A DNA stretch of 64,000 bases from Henckelia pumila (lineage: Eukaryota; Streptophyta; Magnoliopsida; Lamiales; Gesneriaceae), in contig NC_133123.1 of NCBI RefSeq assembly GCF_033568475.1, forward strand, positions 17,780,622-17,844,621, written 5' to 3'. The position numbers and the translations under genes were made by a program. Shown one piece after another: positions 35,588 to 47,200 of the stretch. The notes beneath the pieces are model-generated. The model was not told the DNA's origin. It saw only the letters and a program-made list of their open reading frames with translations, and ran no database searches. The first letter of the stretch is position 1. Each line of letters opens with the position of its first letter.

Positions 35588-36496
35588 CAGATCATCACAT
35601 AACGTAGCATATAATCATTCATAACATAATTATCATTCGAAAACACTGAAAATCCTCTCATTACTCGTGGCTAACTGATCAGTCCTCTATATGTAATCCC
35701 TCTAAGGGATGAGGTTATAGAACGGTTATTGTTACCCACCGCATCAGGGCCATAACATACATTGTTCGAAAATTCCCTTTCCACTCATAATGTGAATCTT
35801 AACAGTGTCTCAAACAGTTTAAGTTTCATACATGCAAATAAGAATTCATAACAAGGGTTTAAACATATTATGACGACCGAAACTGTAAAACATACGTAAT
35901 AGTTTTAAAACAAGCCCACTTACCGAGTTGTTCTTGAATCAAAACTAACATTCGAAGCTTGGGCAGAAACTTGAGAAGCAAAACTCAAAAATTCACCCTA
36001 CTGAATTTTTGAAATTGAGGTAGCCTTGACCCTCAAATCTTTGACCCTAACCTTCGAATTATGGGGAAACATTGGCAGAATAATGAGCCTATAAGATAAA
36101 CTAAATTCTCAAGGAATAGGCAGGGGAAGAAGGCAAACTTACTGACTCAAAGCGACTCAAACGAGTAACAATACCAGCAGCACAACGCCTATAGAGCTTC
36201 GAGAATCCAGCAGCCTTGAGTTTGAAAATTCAGCAGCCTTGAGGGAGGATTTCTGTTGTGAATTTTGTATATTTTGAGTGAGCAGATGCAAAATGTGATA
36301 TTGAGGATGAAGGGGTTGATTCTTGCACTTAATAAAGGCTAAACTTCAGCCTTGATTTGTTTGTTGCCAAAAGTTTTGATTTGAATTCCATGTATCAGTC
36401 ATCATCTTGGTATAATAATAAAGGAAAGATTGCAGTTTAGTAGAAAAATATTTCCATATTGGTGTAGGCTTGGAAGCCAAGTTTCGGGTCTTCACA

Positions 36497-36629
36497 ATCA
36501 AAATATATTATTTTTTAATTTAAAAATGATTTTGTAAAATAGTTTTCTAAATACATATTTATTTTAAAAAAAAAATTATAAAAAAAAATTCAAAAATCAT
36601 TTGTTTTATAAAAACATACGTCTTCAAAC
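36497..36629. other. AT-rich spacer
   Basis: A/T-rich sequence between the end of the outermost LTR and the hAT MITE. Nothing else seen. Confidence 0.5.
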
Positions 36630-36959
36630 TAGAGGTGCCAAAACGGGCCACCGGGGCGGGCCGGCCCACATCCCGTCGCAAACCACCATTAGGCGGGGCG
36701 GCCCACCTTTTAGGCGGGTGGGAAAAACATCAATCCAACTCACCTATTTTAGGTGACGGGGGGGCCAACCCAACGGGTTCACGTGTAAATTGGCGGGTTT
36801 TTGCGGGCCAACTCGCAACCCACCACAACCCACCTTTAGGCGGGGCGGTGCGGACCAACCCATTTTTTTAGGCGGGTTGGAAAATTGTCAACCTAACCCA
36901 CAAATTTTGTATGGCGGGGCGGACCAAATCGACGGGCCTAACTCATTTTGACACCTCTA
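36630..36959. mobile_element. hAT-type MITE, 330 bp
   Basis: The terminal inverted repeats TAGAGGTGCCAAAACGGG and its imperfect complement (TAGAGGTGTCAAAATGAG read from the right end) are flanked by a perfect 8-bp duplication CTTCAAAC (36622-36629 and 36960-36967). The interior is rich in GGCGGG/CCCGCC words. No transposase: it depends on hAT proteins elsewhere. Confidence 0.85.
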
Positions 36960-36967
36960 CTTCAAAC

Positions 36968-37135
36968 GGAGGCTCATTAAGTTGGTGTACGGTTGATTAT
37001 GATTTAAAATCAAATGTACATGACATCGTATTTTGTATGATAAATTCTTATTGCGCTAATTTTATTAATGAGAAAGATTATTTAAATATAAAAATCAGTT
37101 TTGCTAAATTTTAGTCATTGTGTTAATTAATCGGG
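36968..37135. other. AT-rich spacer
   Basis: Short unannotated sequence between two DNA elements; a 67-codon frame crosses it without recognisable features. Confidence 0.4.
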
Positions 37136-38870
37136 ATAATTCATTAAAATATCCCTCTAATTTCAACCGAATCCCGATAATATCTCCAAAAAAATTTCGG
37201 GGTCATTTATATCCCTCATGTTTTGAAAATTATCCCAATTTCCTACTCGCCGTCAACTCTTCTGTTACGTATAACGGATCTATCATGTGAGATGCACTTG
37301 TGCATCATCTTTGCCCAACTTAAACCAGGTTTTTAATTTTGGGGGACGGTTCCCCATCTTTTATTTTTTAAAAATTTTTTGTTAATTATATAATTTATAA
37401 AAAAATATTATATTATATATTATTTTTGTTATCAAAATTTTATGTATTTTTTTCTAAAAACTTTCATTTTTTTGTTTTGATTTTTGACTCGATAATCATC
37501 AAAAAAATATTTTAGAACAACAAAAAAAATTATAATATAATTTTTTGGAAAAATATATAATTACAATCAAACTAAAATAAAATTGTTGATATTCCTAGAA
37601 TATATCAATTGAATAATTATAGTAGTTCAATAAATATATCTTGTTGAATTAATTAGGAAACAAAAATATTTTATTTTGAACTTTTTTTAGTAAAATTGTA
37701 ATAATTTTACCTTTTTATAAATATTTGGACTATAATTTTGTCGAATTAGTTTGGAAACAAAAATATTTTATTTTGAAAGTGTTTTTTAGTAAAATTGTAA
37801 TAATTTCATCTTTATATAAATATGATTAAAATAATTTTTTTATTTGAGTTATTTGAATAGGATTTGAAAAACTATAAATTTGGATGAACATGTAGTTTAA
37901 TTTAATTAAGTGTTGTTAACCACACAAACAAAAATTTTAAATTAAACATCAAATTAGAATAAAAAATGTAGTAGAAATTAAATATAAATTTTATATATTT
38001 AAAAAGGGGTTTGATATAAAAAATTTATTTTGATTAACTAATTTTTTTTAATACAATTGAAAACAAATGAATGTATGGGTTTGGATTAAGGATATAAAGT
38101 ATAAAAAATTCTTATTATTTTTTAAAAAAAAATTATTTTACGATTTTTAGTGTGTTTGAATGGATCTTGTAAAATTTTTAAAAACACTTAATTAAACTAT
38201 AATAAGTGTTTTTCTAAAATCCAAATTTATATTTTTTTCAATCTTGTTCAAATACCTCAAATTTAGAAGAAAATTTTTATATATTTATCTAATCGTAAAA
38301 TTATTACAATTTTACTAAAAAAATTCAAAATAAAATATTTTTGCTTCCAAATTCATTCAACAAGATATATTTATTGTACTATAATTATTAATGAATGCAT
38401 TTGATATATTCAAGGAATAACAACAATTTTATTTTTGTTCGATTGTAATTATATATTTTTCCAAAAAATTATATTAGAATTTTTTTTGTCTTCTTAAAAT
38501 ATTTTTTTGATGATTATCGAGTCAAAAATCAAAACAAAAAAATGAAAGTTTTTAGAAAAAATTACATAAAATTTTGATAACAAAAGTAATATATAATATA
38601 ATATTTTTTTTATAAATTATATAATTGACAAAATGTTTTTAAAAAATAAAACATGGGGAACCGTGCCCCCAAATTAAAAACCCAGTTTTAGTTGGGCAAA
38701 GATGGTGCATGCATCTGACGTGATAGATCCGTTGTACATAACAGAAGAATTGATGGTGAGGATGAATTTGAGATAATTTTCAAAACACGAGGGATATAAA
38801 TGGCCCCGAAAAAATTTTAAGAATATTATCGGGACTCGATTGAAACTAAAGGAATATTTTAATGAATTAT
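37136..38870. mobile_element. Long-inverted-repeat element, 1.7 kb
   Basis: Two arms of roughly 600 bp (about 37136-37730 and 38270-38870) are inverted copies, starting ATAATTCATTAAAATAT at both outer ends. Matching words occur along the arms, such as TTCGGGG-CATTTATATCCCTC and GACTCGATAATCATC. The interior is AT-rich and noncoding. No target duplication is evident. It would fold into one very long hairpin RNA if transcribed. Likely a nonautonomous foldback-type DNA transposon. Confidence 0.75.
37645..37826. repeat. Tandem duplication of about 90 bp in the left arm
   Basis: Two copies share GAAACAAAAATATTTTATTT and AGTAAAATTGTAATAATTT. The right arm has only one counterpart, so the duplication arose after the inverted repeat. 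Confidence 0.65.
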
Positions 38871-39129
38871 ATATGTTATGTGGTGTGTATTTATATAAAC
38901 TTTCGTATTGTCAAAGTAAGCGATAATGTTTTTGAATTTTTCAAGAAAATGAAACGACAATCGTGTTTATTCATATATTTAAATTTCAATTTCTGATACT
39001 CATCTTAATTATGAGGTGGGGAAATAGTAAAACCCTCGTTTTCTAAATCGCCATCTTAGAAAAACAACTTTAATATAAATGGCTTCTTTTTCATTTTCCA
39101 AAAAAGAAATAGTAAATATGACTCAAAAC
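38871..39129. other. AT-rich spacer
   Basis: No ORF or repeat supported. Confidence 0.4.
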
Positions 39130-39736
39130 CAGTGTTCTAAAAAGCTCGCTTAAGCTTGAAGCTTCTCCAAAACGATTCGCTTTGGCCAAAAGCGATAAAA
39201 AAAACGGTCAGACATAAGTTAACAATGTCAAGTGTCATTTTTTTAATCAGATGTCAAATGTCATTAAATACGTTTAAATGTGATTTTTATAAAAACTAAA
39301 ATTGATTAATTAATAAGACGAAAAATGATCATAAATTAGCGATTTTATTAGTATGTGATTGTTAGCAATGTTAGAAATGCACAATATCGGATGGTTAAGC
39401 GTAGCGATGATGTGAATGCATTACATATTGAGGGATTTTACAGCAAATATTTTAAAATAGACCAATTAATTTAGTTTATGTTCGATGACACGAGATATGA
39501 AATGAATGATGTAATAGATTGAACTAGAATCTCAAAAAAAAAAAATTAATGCATTACACTTGAATTTATTATATTTATTCATTATTTACTCCGTTAATTT
39601 GTTTGAGATGACTAAAATTATAATTTAAATTAAAAATGTTTTTTTACGCTTAAACTCGTAGTAATCGCGGTTAAACCTAAAAAGCTTGAAACTTGGCTCC
39701 CACGCTTCGACACGCTTCATGCGTTTTAGAACCTTG
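39130..39736. mobile_element. hAT-like nonautonomous element, 607 bp
   Basis: The ends CAGTGTTCTAAAA and (right end, complemented) CAAGGTTCTAAAA match in 11 of 13 bases. The flanking 8-mers CTCAAAAC and CTCAAATC match in 7 of 8, as expected of an old hAT insertion. The interior has AAGCTT/GCTTAAGC words near both ends and no coding. Confidence 0.55.
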
Positions 39737-40399
39737 CTCAAATCCCTCCAAATTCATCACTTCACCATATACATGTAGCAGCTAACGTCTCTAACGCTTT
39801 TAAATTTTACTCATTCCCTCCCTCTGTAAGTAGGCTTTTTTGTCCCATTGTGGCAGGACAATAATTTTCTTGGACTTTATATATACGTACAAATTATATG
39901 TATTAGATACAGAGAACATGAAGCTAATTCCTAATCCTGGGTGGATCTCATCATCATCTAATATTACGAATGTTATAATATATTAAGCTTCATTATTCTT
40001 CATTCTGTTTGTCGACTAACAGGAGGAAGACGCCGATCATGTTTACAACCTGCTCAAAATCAAAGGTACGTAGCAAAAGTTCAACTAATTGGTTATATAT
40101 ATTTCTTGCAGATCGAGAATTAAGCAAAGTGATATATAATGCATGGAGCTAGCATTGGTTTGAGCATGAACTAACCGATATATCGATCAATTATTTGTTC
40201 AGTGGTTGGATCCCGGAATGGGGCGATTTTACGATGCGATGCAATGCTTGAAACCGACGATGATGATGGTGATACTGCAGATTGCAGCAACGGGTGTGAA
40301 CCTGTTGCAGCAACGGGTAACCTGTTGTACAAAATGGCGGCCAACGACGACAAATTGGAGGTATACCTAAAAACCAAGACGAAATTTTGGAAACTTTAA
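39737..40399. other. Unassigned sequence
   Basis: About 660 bp. A short plus-strand frame (40202-40399) has an acidic stretch ETDDDDGDTAD but no family resemblance. I cannot call a gene. Confidence 0.35.
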
Positions 40400-41658
40400 T
40401 AAAGGATATTTGAACAAGTATTCAAAACCTAAAACAACAACCTAGTTCTAGTCAAAGGGTCATAGGAGGAAGGTTATCACCATCATTTTGTACAAAACCT
40501 CTCTTACATCATAAGAGAAAAGCCAAAGAAGTACATAAACCATTAACCGTAAAGAAAAATTGATCAATCTTATTAAAATTGTCTCAGAAAAGAAAAACTG
40601 ATGACAACTAAAGAAAGCAATGGTTTTGAGGATAGCCATGACCCAGCAGTCATTTGCAACTCAAGGTCATATATCTAAAAATGAACACAGCTACGGGCGA
40701 TCTGTAGTGACCCTACCCGGATCACCTACTAACTAGAATCTTAAGCATGCAATGACAATAATAAAAAAAATTGATCAGAGTTACCAACAACTAAGCGGAA
40801 AACAACCAGAGTAAAAGTATATACCAAATAAAAACATAAACTAGAAACCACCGGTGACCCCTGCTACTAAGCTCTGGTCACCAACTAATCACCGATCTCG
40901 CTCCTGGTCCACTTGCATATCTGTCCCGTTGAATGGGGTGTCTAACAAATACAACAACATGGACGTGAGAAACTACGCTCAATACAATAAGAACGAGTAT
41001 ACAAACTTAGTATGATGCATGCAAAAGACTGGGTACTGGTTAAGACGATATCTACTCAGTCTGGATGACAATGAGTATGTAGTATCATCTGGGGTCAATT
41101 CCGCTGGATACCTCCGCACACTCGTCTGATCCACCGTAGCGTCAGTCCCAATCATTACGACATCTCCCGGTGTCAGACAATATATCAAGGAATGTAGGGC
41201 TGAGCGACCCTACTACTAAGGCTATCTCGAAAGAGACTCGGCTCAACATGAATATGCACATGCAACATAATATTTCAAAGCAGTAAAACATGTATCATGA
41301 CACACAATATACAACATATAAGCATGCATACTCGTTGGGTATCTCAGTCAGTACTTACGTACTTCAATCACTGGCCTAGATGTACAAATATCTACAGTCC
41401 AAGCCTACAAATCATGATAATACCATATCACTAATATTGGTCTGTAAGCTTTAACTAAGCTAATAGGGATCTCAGATTATATCTGCGTTCGTTGTCAGTC
41501 TACTGATGTCGAAGGTCCTGACCCAAGCACAACTCCGCTACAACCCTGTAGCACCTCGCTAATGTCCGATCTCGAGTAAAAGTATAAAATTCTAAGAATA
41601 TATAATGATACACACTCAAATACATCCAAATACACAATAATTGTGAGGATTCCGGCCC

Positions 41659-41668
41659 CTATTTATAG
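41659..41668 (-). promoter_or_regulatory. TATA box of the solo LTR
   Basis: CTATAAATAG on the minus strand, adjacent to the repeated motif array. Confidence 0.55.
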
Positions 41669-41675
41669 GAAAGGA

Positions 41676-41880
41676 TTCGGAAGCTCCGATCCTTGGTTCG
41701 GAAGCTCCAACCTAGTGTGTCTTCCATGTGCCGAACTTTCATGTTCGGAAGCTCCGATCTCACCTTTCGTACGTCCCGATCTCATGCATGTGTCTGTATG
41801 TCAAAACGTTGGTGTCACGTCATTAGTGCGCGTGACCTAACTCTTCGGAAGCTCCGATCTCTGGTTCGGAAGTTCCGATC
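41676..41880 (-). repeat. Five short motif copies upstream of the solo-LTR TATA box
   Basis: TTCGGAAGCTCCGATC or a close variant occurs at about 41676, 41697, 41744, 41844 and 41865. Each contains the small palindrome CGGA-AGC-TCCG. All lie within about 210 bp upstream of the minus-strand TATA box. Confidence 0.75.
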
Positions 41881-42554
41881 TTGCTTCTGTACTCCTTCGC
41901 TTGGTCCGAACTCATAACTTCCGAACTACATGAGTCAACTTTGACACTTGGACCATTTTTTGACACCCTGGAGTCGATTTCTTGGTCCTATTAATCGTAT
42001 TAGAATCTCTTAATCATGTTAAATCATTAAAACTCATAAACTAGGATTTGGGTTACTACACGATCAATCCCTAGTTAGACATATATTTTAAGAACCACCA
42101 AGAAAAGAAAGTGTGGGATCCCAACACACAAATATGGGAGAAAATCATACAGAATTTCGAATAGGAGGAGAATCACACCCAACAGAGACAAGGTCAAGAA
42201 GGAATCAAATTCTCTCGCACCAAACACCCTATGGAAAGATTGTTTTAGAACCAATACATCTTTATGGTGTTACGCTTAACCTTGATGTACTGGAATTTAA
42301 AACATGAAAGATCTCATAGACGAATAAACGTTAGCTATGAGAATCGCAACAAAACTCTTGATCTTAATAAAGAAGGATTTATTAAACTTTTAGAAATTGG
42401 TTTTATGGGATCAGTAAAATCGCTTGGGAAATGACCTCTGTAGAAACCAAAGAGTACATCCTTGCTGGAGAATCCCTTAGTAAGATAGACGAAAAAAAAT
42501 TTCACCCTATTTAAAGCAAAATTCATAGGTGTGAACTATTTTAATAGTCGAGAT

Positions 42555-42602
42555 ACAAAGAAGAAGAAGAAGAAGAAGAAGAAGAAGAAGAAGAAGAAGA
42601 AA
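42555..42602. repeat. GAA microsatellite
   Basis: About fifteen consecutive GAA units inside the pararetrovirus-like relic. Confidence 0.95.
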
Positions 42603-43250
42603 TATACTCAAGCTCTGTATAGTCTTGAATTACAAGACATCTGTTTAGTATAAGAATATAGTATGTTGTTCACTAAATATAAATGAGATTCAGGAGTCGA
42701 AGAAAGTACAACGATGCAACTTTTTTTCACCAAAAATGTCAAGCCTCTGGAGAGAAATGATAATGAGGGAGTACATCTCCGGAAATCCATATCTCTAGCT
42801 CGGAAACCCTCATTTCTTAAAGGAAACTTGACAGAATGGTTATTTGGTTGTTTTACAAAAGAACTATAAAAGACTAATGTGTATTAACAGACGTACTCAT
42901 TTGTGTTATAGAGAAAATGATCTTCCAATGGTTATTGAAAGTAACCCCACAAAGGCAAAAAAAGAAAAGTTATAGATCTCATCCATATGCCAAAAGAGGA
43001 AAAGGTGGAAAATGTTCTTGCAAAACAAGAACAATATGTTCTAAACAGAAAGTCAGATCTCACAAATCTAGACAAAGAAGTGGACCATCACGAAGTAGGA
43101 TGTCATCCCAAGCATCAAACTCATCTCAAAGCACGGGACGAATCTCAACTTGAAATATTTTAGAAGAACTCACACCAGAGCTAATGAAAGTTTTAATTAA
43201 ATATTGCAATTTCTGGACATGTTGAGCAAGAGGTCACATTTTGACTAATT

Positions 43251-43583
43251 TTTTTGTCTTCTGGATATAGTGTTAAATTTATAATTTTCTTGAGAAATTT
43301 TAAATTATTTGTGTAATGCTTAATTAACTTGATGTTTTCCATATGCATAAATAAAACACAAATATTATTTTATGTGCTTATCTAACTAAATACATATATA
43401 TGTGTTTGTTATATTTTCATTTCTTGTATTTTATCAGTCATTCATCACTCTAAGTAATTAAAAAAAGAATTGATTCTTATTGCAAAAACGGCGTGATAAA
43501 ATAGTAAACTATTAGCTGCTGTGAGCTGATATATACAATATTTTTTAACTCTAAATTTTTATATTACTAAATTTTGTCAACTA
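43251..43583. other. AT-rich spacer
   Basis: No ORF, repeat or RNA gene seen. Confidence 0.4.
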
Positions 43584-44246
43584 CTTTTTTTTGAAACTCA
43601 AGAAGATTTCATTCATCAAGGATTAGAATTGGCATAATACATAGTCAAGAGCTCACCAATAAAATATGGTGCCTCCACCCAAACACAAGGGCTAACATAA
43701 TAATGAGAATGCCTAGCTAGCACATGGGCAACCTCATTAGCTTGTCTACGAACAAAATGAACTGAGAGACTTGGTTGTATTGCTAGAAAATTTCTACAAT
43801 TATCAATGATGCCTCCAAACTCTGTAAGATCATTATATTTTGCCTTAACTGCATAGTAGACCTGTTGTGCATCTACTTCTAAAAGGACGTTGATCAAACC
43901 TAAGCGATGGATCCAAGAAAGTGCTTCCAAGAGGCCTATAGCTTCTCCTTCTTTGACACTGGTTAAGCCTTTTACCAATATTGTTCAGGCCATATAGAAT
44001 TTACCTTCTTCATCTCGCACCACCATTCCTACACCAGCAGCCTGATTAATGTCCTCAAAGAATGCTGCATCGATATTACATTTTAAAAAACCAGGAGGTG
44101 GTGGTGTCCATCGACAAGTGTTGTTGTTCAAAGCAGCTTGATCTTGTGGTAACTCATTTCTATTAGAAGCAGAAATCCATTCACCTAACATGCTCATAGA
44201 CGTAGTCACCACTCTATCCGGAGACTCGATGCGATCTTCCCACAGT
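43584..44246 (-). pseudogene. LINE fragment: RNase H-like domain
   Basis: The minus-strand frame WTPPPPGFLKCNIDAAFF, then GVGMVVRDEEGKF and (after a stop at 43985) VKEGEAIGLLEALSWIHRLG and HFVRRQANEVAHVLARHS, match the RNase H-like domain at the C-terminus of plant LINE polyproteins. A short poly-T at 43584-43591 would be the A-tail on the minus strand. The fragment is cut at 44246 by the CACTA terminus. The preceding zf-RVT part is at 52854-53215. Confidence 0.75.
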
Positions 44247-44276
44247 CACTACAAGAAAAATGCACAAACACAACCC

Positions 44277-44500
44277 CTAAAAGACAACGCTTTTAGTGAA
44301 AAGTGTTGTAATTTTTTGAAAGACAACGCTTTTTACTAAAAGCGTTGTCGTTATATGTTTTTTATTTAAGAAAGACAACGCTTTATTTACAATGCGTTGT
44401 GGAATAGCATTTTTTTGGGGTCAAAGACAACGCTTTTAAAAGCGTTGTCTATTAGCGTTTTTTTTCATGTATAACAACCCTTTTTAAATAGTGTTGTAGA
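44277..44500. repeat. CACTA subterminal repeats
   Basis: AAAGACAACGCTTTT and its inverse AAAAGCGTTGTC occur several times, in both orientations, next to the left terminus. In CACTA elements such repeats bind the TNPA-type protein. Confidence 0.8.
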
Positions 44501-45744
44501 AAATGTATTATTTTTAGTTAAAATAAATCATTAAATAAATAATATTAACCAGATCCGATCCCCAAATCAAAAGCTTCCCGATTCCTTCTCTTCTCGCGTC
44601 TGATCCTTAGCCTTTCTCCTTTTCTCTCTTTCAATTGAAAATCCCATGTCAATTTTTCCTCGATTCTTAGACGAATTTTGAAGTGATCTCCGACAAGCCT
44701 TCTCCAGGAGCTCTAAATTTGCAATCGATTTCCTCGGCTTCTTTTATTTCTTGAGAAAACAACCACCAGTGGAAGAGCTCTAGCTAATTTCCTTCCAACT
44801 TGGGTTTATATGTGTATACCCTCACGGGACTCACCTCCAAGAGTCGCGAATCCTACGCAAGTGCTGGCAAGAATTTGGTGAGTAGAATGCCTTCTATCTG
44901 TTTGAGAATTTTACTCTTGTCGCATTTTCATGGTTTCCTCAAAGTATGCGGAAGCCTGTGTTTTTAATTTTTTTCATTTCCACTTTTCTGTTCTTTTATG
45001 GAATCTTTTTAAGGATCTCTGGCATTATTTTTTCAGGTCGATCTTTAAATGCCAATAGGAAGAGGAAACTCAAGCTGGGCAGAGGAAAATGATTCCAACG
45101 ACATATATTTGAGGCCTCGCAGTATTCTCTAGATTTTTTTGATTCCCTTCCTGCCAATTTCATGGTAAATGTGAATGGATTAGAAAGCCATGCCATAGCA
45201 GAGTAGCGACAGAGTTTGGAAAGTACTCCACTTCTTGGTTAGGTTGGTGATTTACATAAGGATTTGTACTTGTGATGTTGTGTAGTAAATTTAATTACTG
45301 GAGTTCTTCATCTGAATGATGCATGAATTTCTTGTGATTTATGAGCTGTGAAATAACTTGTTTTCTTTCAGTTTTAATTTTCACCAATTGGGATGATATT
45401 ATGAATAATAATATGATCGTATAACCTTTCAGATTGGTTAATATACTTCATCTTTTGTATGAGTGTATTACATATTGGCATATCCCAAGTTATGATCAGA
45501 TATGATTGAACTTGCATTTTACGATGCTAAGTTATTTTGGGGATTAGTCTATGCTACCCTATGTATCACAAGCTGTTGAACTTGTTAAAACATGTCTATG
45601 TCTTGTTTTATGTTTAGAACTCATAAATCCGATAGAAAAGTGGTTGTCCTAAGATATAGGTGTTGAAATTGATAAAACTTTGATTTTCATTGTCAAGAAA
45701 AATCACTTTTTACTTGATGTTATATGAGAGGTCCTAATGATTTT
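44501..45744. other. CACTA interior without supported gene
   Basis: Includes a pyrimidine-rich stretch (44570-44640) resembling a 5' UTR. No convincing ORF. Confidence 0.4.
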
Positions 45745-46260
45745 ATCGCACTTTGATCGGCTTGAATCTGGGAGAAGCTCGATCAGTGTGCATACTGCTC
45801 CAGATTTTATGGCTTTCAACTAAGATTTTTTCAAAGTTTCCAACACTTGAAGCAGCACTTGCAGAGCACAAGGACTTGTTGTTGTACAGTTCTCGTCCGA
45901 TAAAATCTCTTAACAGTGACTTGAAAAAGCCAACCCCTGATCCTGTACTACGTAATTCCATTCATATTCAGCTCTTCCCAGCTTCTGAAACGTCGAAATC
46001 ATGCAGAATCTTGCTTCCTCGCTGCCCATTTGAAGCATGATCGCCATAGATTTCATGCATTTGGGTTTCGTTAGAAGCTGGGGAATTCTTTCATCTTCTT
46101 CCGACAACAGAACTGATGAAGAACGCCAAAAGCCTCTTCACAATCTCTAAACGACACGAAATCCAAATTATCGACTAAAATCTGCACAATAATCTTCACA
46201 AGAACATCAACTCCTACCGATCTCTCTTGAAATCCTCCTTCACCTGATCCTCTCTTATTT
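45745..46260 (-). pseudogene. Captured host-gene fragment, ARM-repeat/U-box-like
   Basis: On the minus strand, pieces in shifting frames recall the ARM-repeat part of plant U-box ubiquitin ligases: MAIMLQMGSEEARFCMIS, then KAIKSGAVCTLIELLPDS. Stops interrupt it, so it is a remnant. It lies between the CACTA terminus and the transposase, in the orientation opposite to the transposase. The family call is from motif style only. Confidence 0.4.
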
Positions 46261-46462
46261 CAACGACATACCTTAGTTTCCTCAAATAAGTCACCTTAAA
46301 TAAATTATTTAAATTGAAAACATAAATGTGACTTCTTTTTGGAATTTTTCAATCTGACTTATCACTTTAACTATTGATTCTTTTTCTTTATGATGTCCAC
46401 TCATTTATATCCATGATTTTCTGTATGAATTCTTGTCTCAAAACCATATTCTTTTTCTGCAG

Positions 46463-46926
46463 AAAAATCATATTTATACATCAGGAGCTTCATGTACTAA
46501 TATTGCCGTAATCAGAGGAGCTCTTCGTGCTAAAAAACCAGAGCTGCTCACTGTCATATTGCCGCAGAATTTGAAAAAGCAACCCCCAGAAAGTCAAGAG
46601 TTACTGAATCTACATTTTCTTTGGTAAGAATTGAGGATTGATTGTCATTGGAATTATCAAAACCACAAGGTTTGATGTAGCTAAAGTTTCATATACATTT
46701 TTGTTTAAAATATATGTTTCCACTATGCAAAATATCAATCTACTGCTCTAAGATGCCTTCATATGTCTCAGATTCTTCACCCTTTCATGAGTTTATGTGC
46801 CTAGAAAGATGGTCTAGGAAAACTTGTACAACAGATGATAATGATGCAATGATTTATGGATTTCCAGGTACAAAATGTGATAGAAAAACCACACAATGAT
46901 CATCTTCCATTGATAGAGGCCAGCAG
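46463..46926 (+). pseudogene. Captured host-gene fragment, DprA-like plastid protein (tentative)
   Basis: Two exon-like pieces. The first (from 46463, after an acceptor TTTTCTGCAG) reads TSGASCTNIAVIRGALRA and ELLTVILPQNLKKQPPESQE. The second (46868-46926, between TTTCCAG and GTATGC) reads NVIEKPHNDHLPLIEASR. They look like consecutive exons of a nuclear gene for a DprA/Rossmann-like plastid protein, kept with splice signals. The piece is too short to be functional. Confidence 0.45.
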
Positions 46927-46935
46927 GTATGCTTG

Positions 46936-47200
46936 TTTTGCTTTTGAGGAAGCACGCTTAATTTCCCATTGTCCTGTTTCTTATTTCCATATGGAGATTA
47001 AAATTTAAAGGAGCATCATTAGAAATCAATTTTGATGATTAACTTAATGTCGTGGGTTTGATTAAACAATCGCAAGGCCCTTCAATATACTTGATATATG
47101 AGTTTTTGCTTTTGAGGAAGCACGCTTAATTTCCCATTGTCATGTTTCTTATTTCCATATGGAGATTAAAATTTAAAGGAGAATCATTAGAAATCAATTA
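46936..47200. repeat. Direct repeat of about 95 bp within the CACTA
   Basis: The block beginning GCTTTTGAGGAAGCACGC appears near 46938 and again near 47107, nearly identical. The copies are about 170 bp apart. Confidence 0.8.

Larger units (their letters stand above)
1..36496 (-). mobile_element. Outermost Ty3/gypsy retrotransposon (Tekay/Del-like, tentative), partial and nested
   Basis: Read on the minus strand, this element begins with an LTR (36496 down to 12477, split by a younger insertion), followed by a PBS that reads TGGTATCAGAGCC, as in elements primed by initiator-Met tRNA. A leader then continues to the left window edge. The LTR starts TGTGAAGACCC on the minus strand and ends in CA. 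The internal coding part and the 3' LTR lie outside the window. Two Athila-like elements interrupt it: 430-12031 in the leader and 12919-35587 in the LTR. Removing each one and one TSD copy rejoins the flanks exactly. Lineage is inferred only from LTR style and PBS. Confidence 0.6.
12477..36496 (-). repeat. 5' LTR of the outermost element, split by A2
   Basis: The LTR runs 12477-12918, resumes at 35593 and ends at 36496 (…TTCACA), about 1346 bp without the insertion. The CAGAT duplication at 12914-12918 and 35588-35592 marks where A2 entered. The right part (35593-36496) has no ORF of note and is AT-rich. Confidence 0.65.
40703..42060 (-). mobile_element. Solo LTR, 1358 bp
   Basis: The ends are TGTAGTGACCC…GGGTTACTACA, with a perfect 5-bp duplication CGATC (40698-40702, 42061-42065). 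No internal coding region. On the minus strand it starts TGTAGTAACCC, as in Ty3/gypsy LTRs of the Tekay/Del style. The minus strand carries a TATA box CTATAAATAG at 41668-41659. Confidence 0.85.
40400..43250 (+). pseudogene. Degenerate endogenous pararetrovirus-like relic (Caulimoviridae coat-protein region, tentative)
   Basis: Outside the solo LTR, scattered plus-strand segments in changing frames recall the coat-protein region of integrated plant pararetroviruses: an acidic-to-basic layout, VETKEYILAGESLSKI near 42430-42480 and a basic stretch with a Cys cluster (KRGKGGKCSCKTRTICSK) near 42985-43040. Many stops and frame changes break it, so no protein is encoded. It is interrupted by a solo LTR and contains a GAA microsatellite. 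Gag of a Ty3/gypsy element is the main alternative. The call rests on overall pattern only. Confidence 0.4.

Noticed and set aside
40202..40399. Small acidic protein gene
   Set aside because: 65 codons, no family resemblance, no supporting splice or promoter signals, frames open on both strands.
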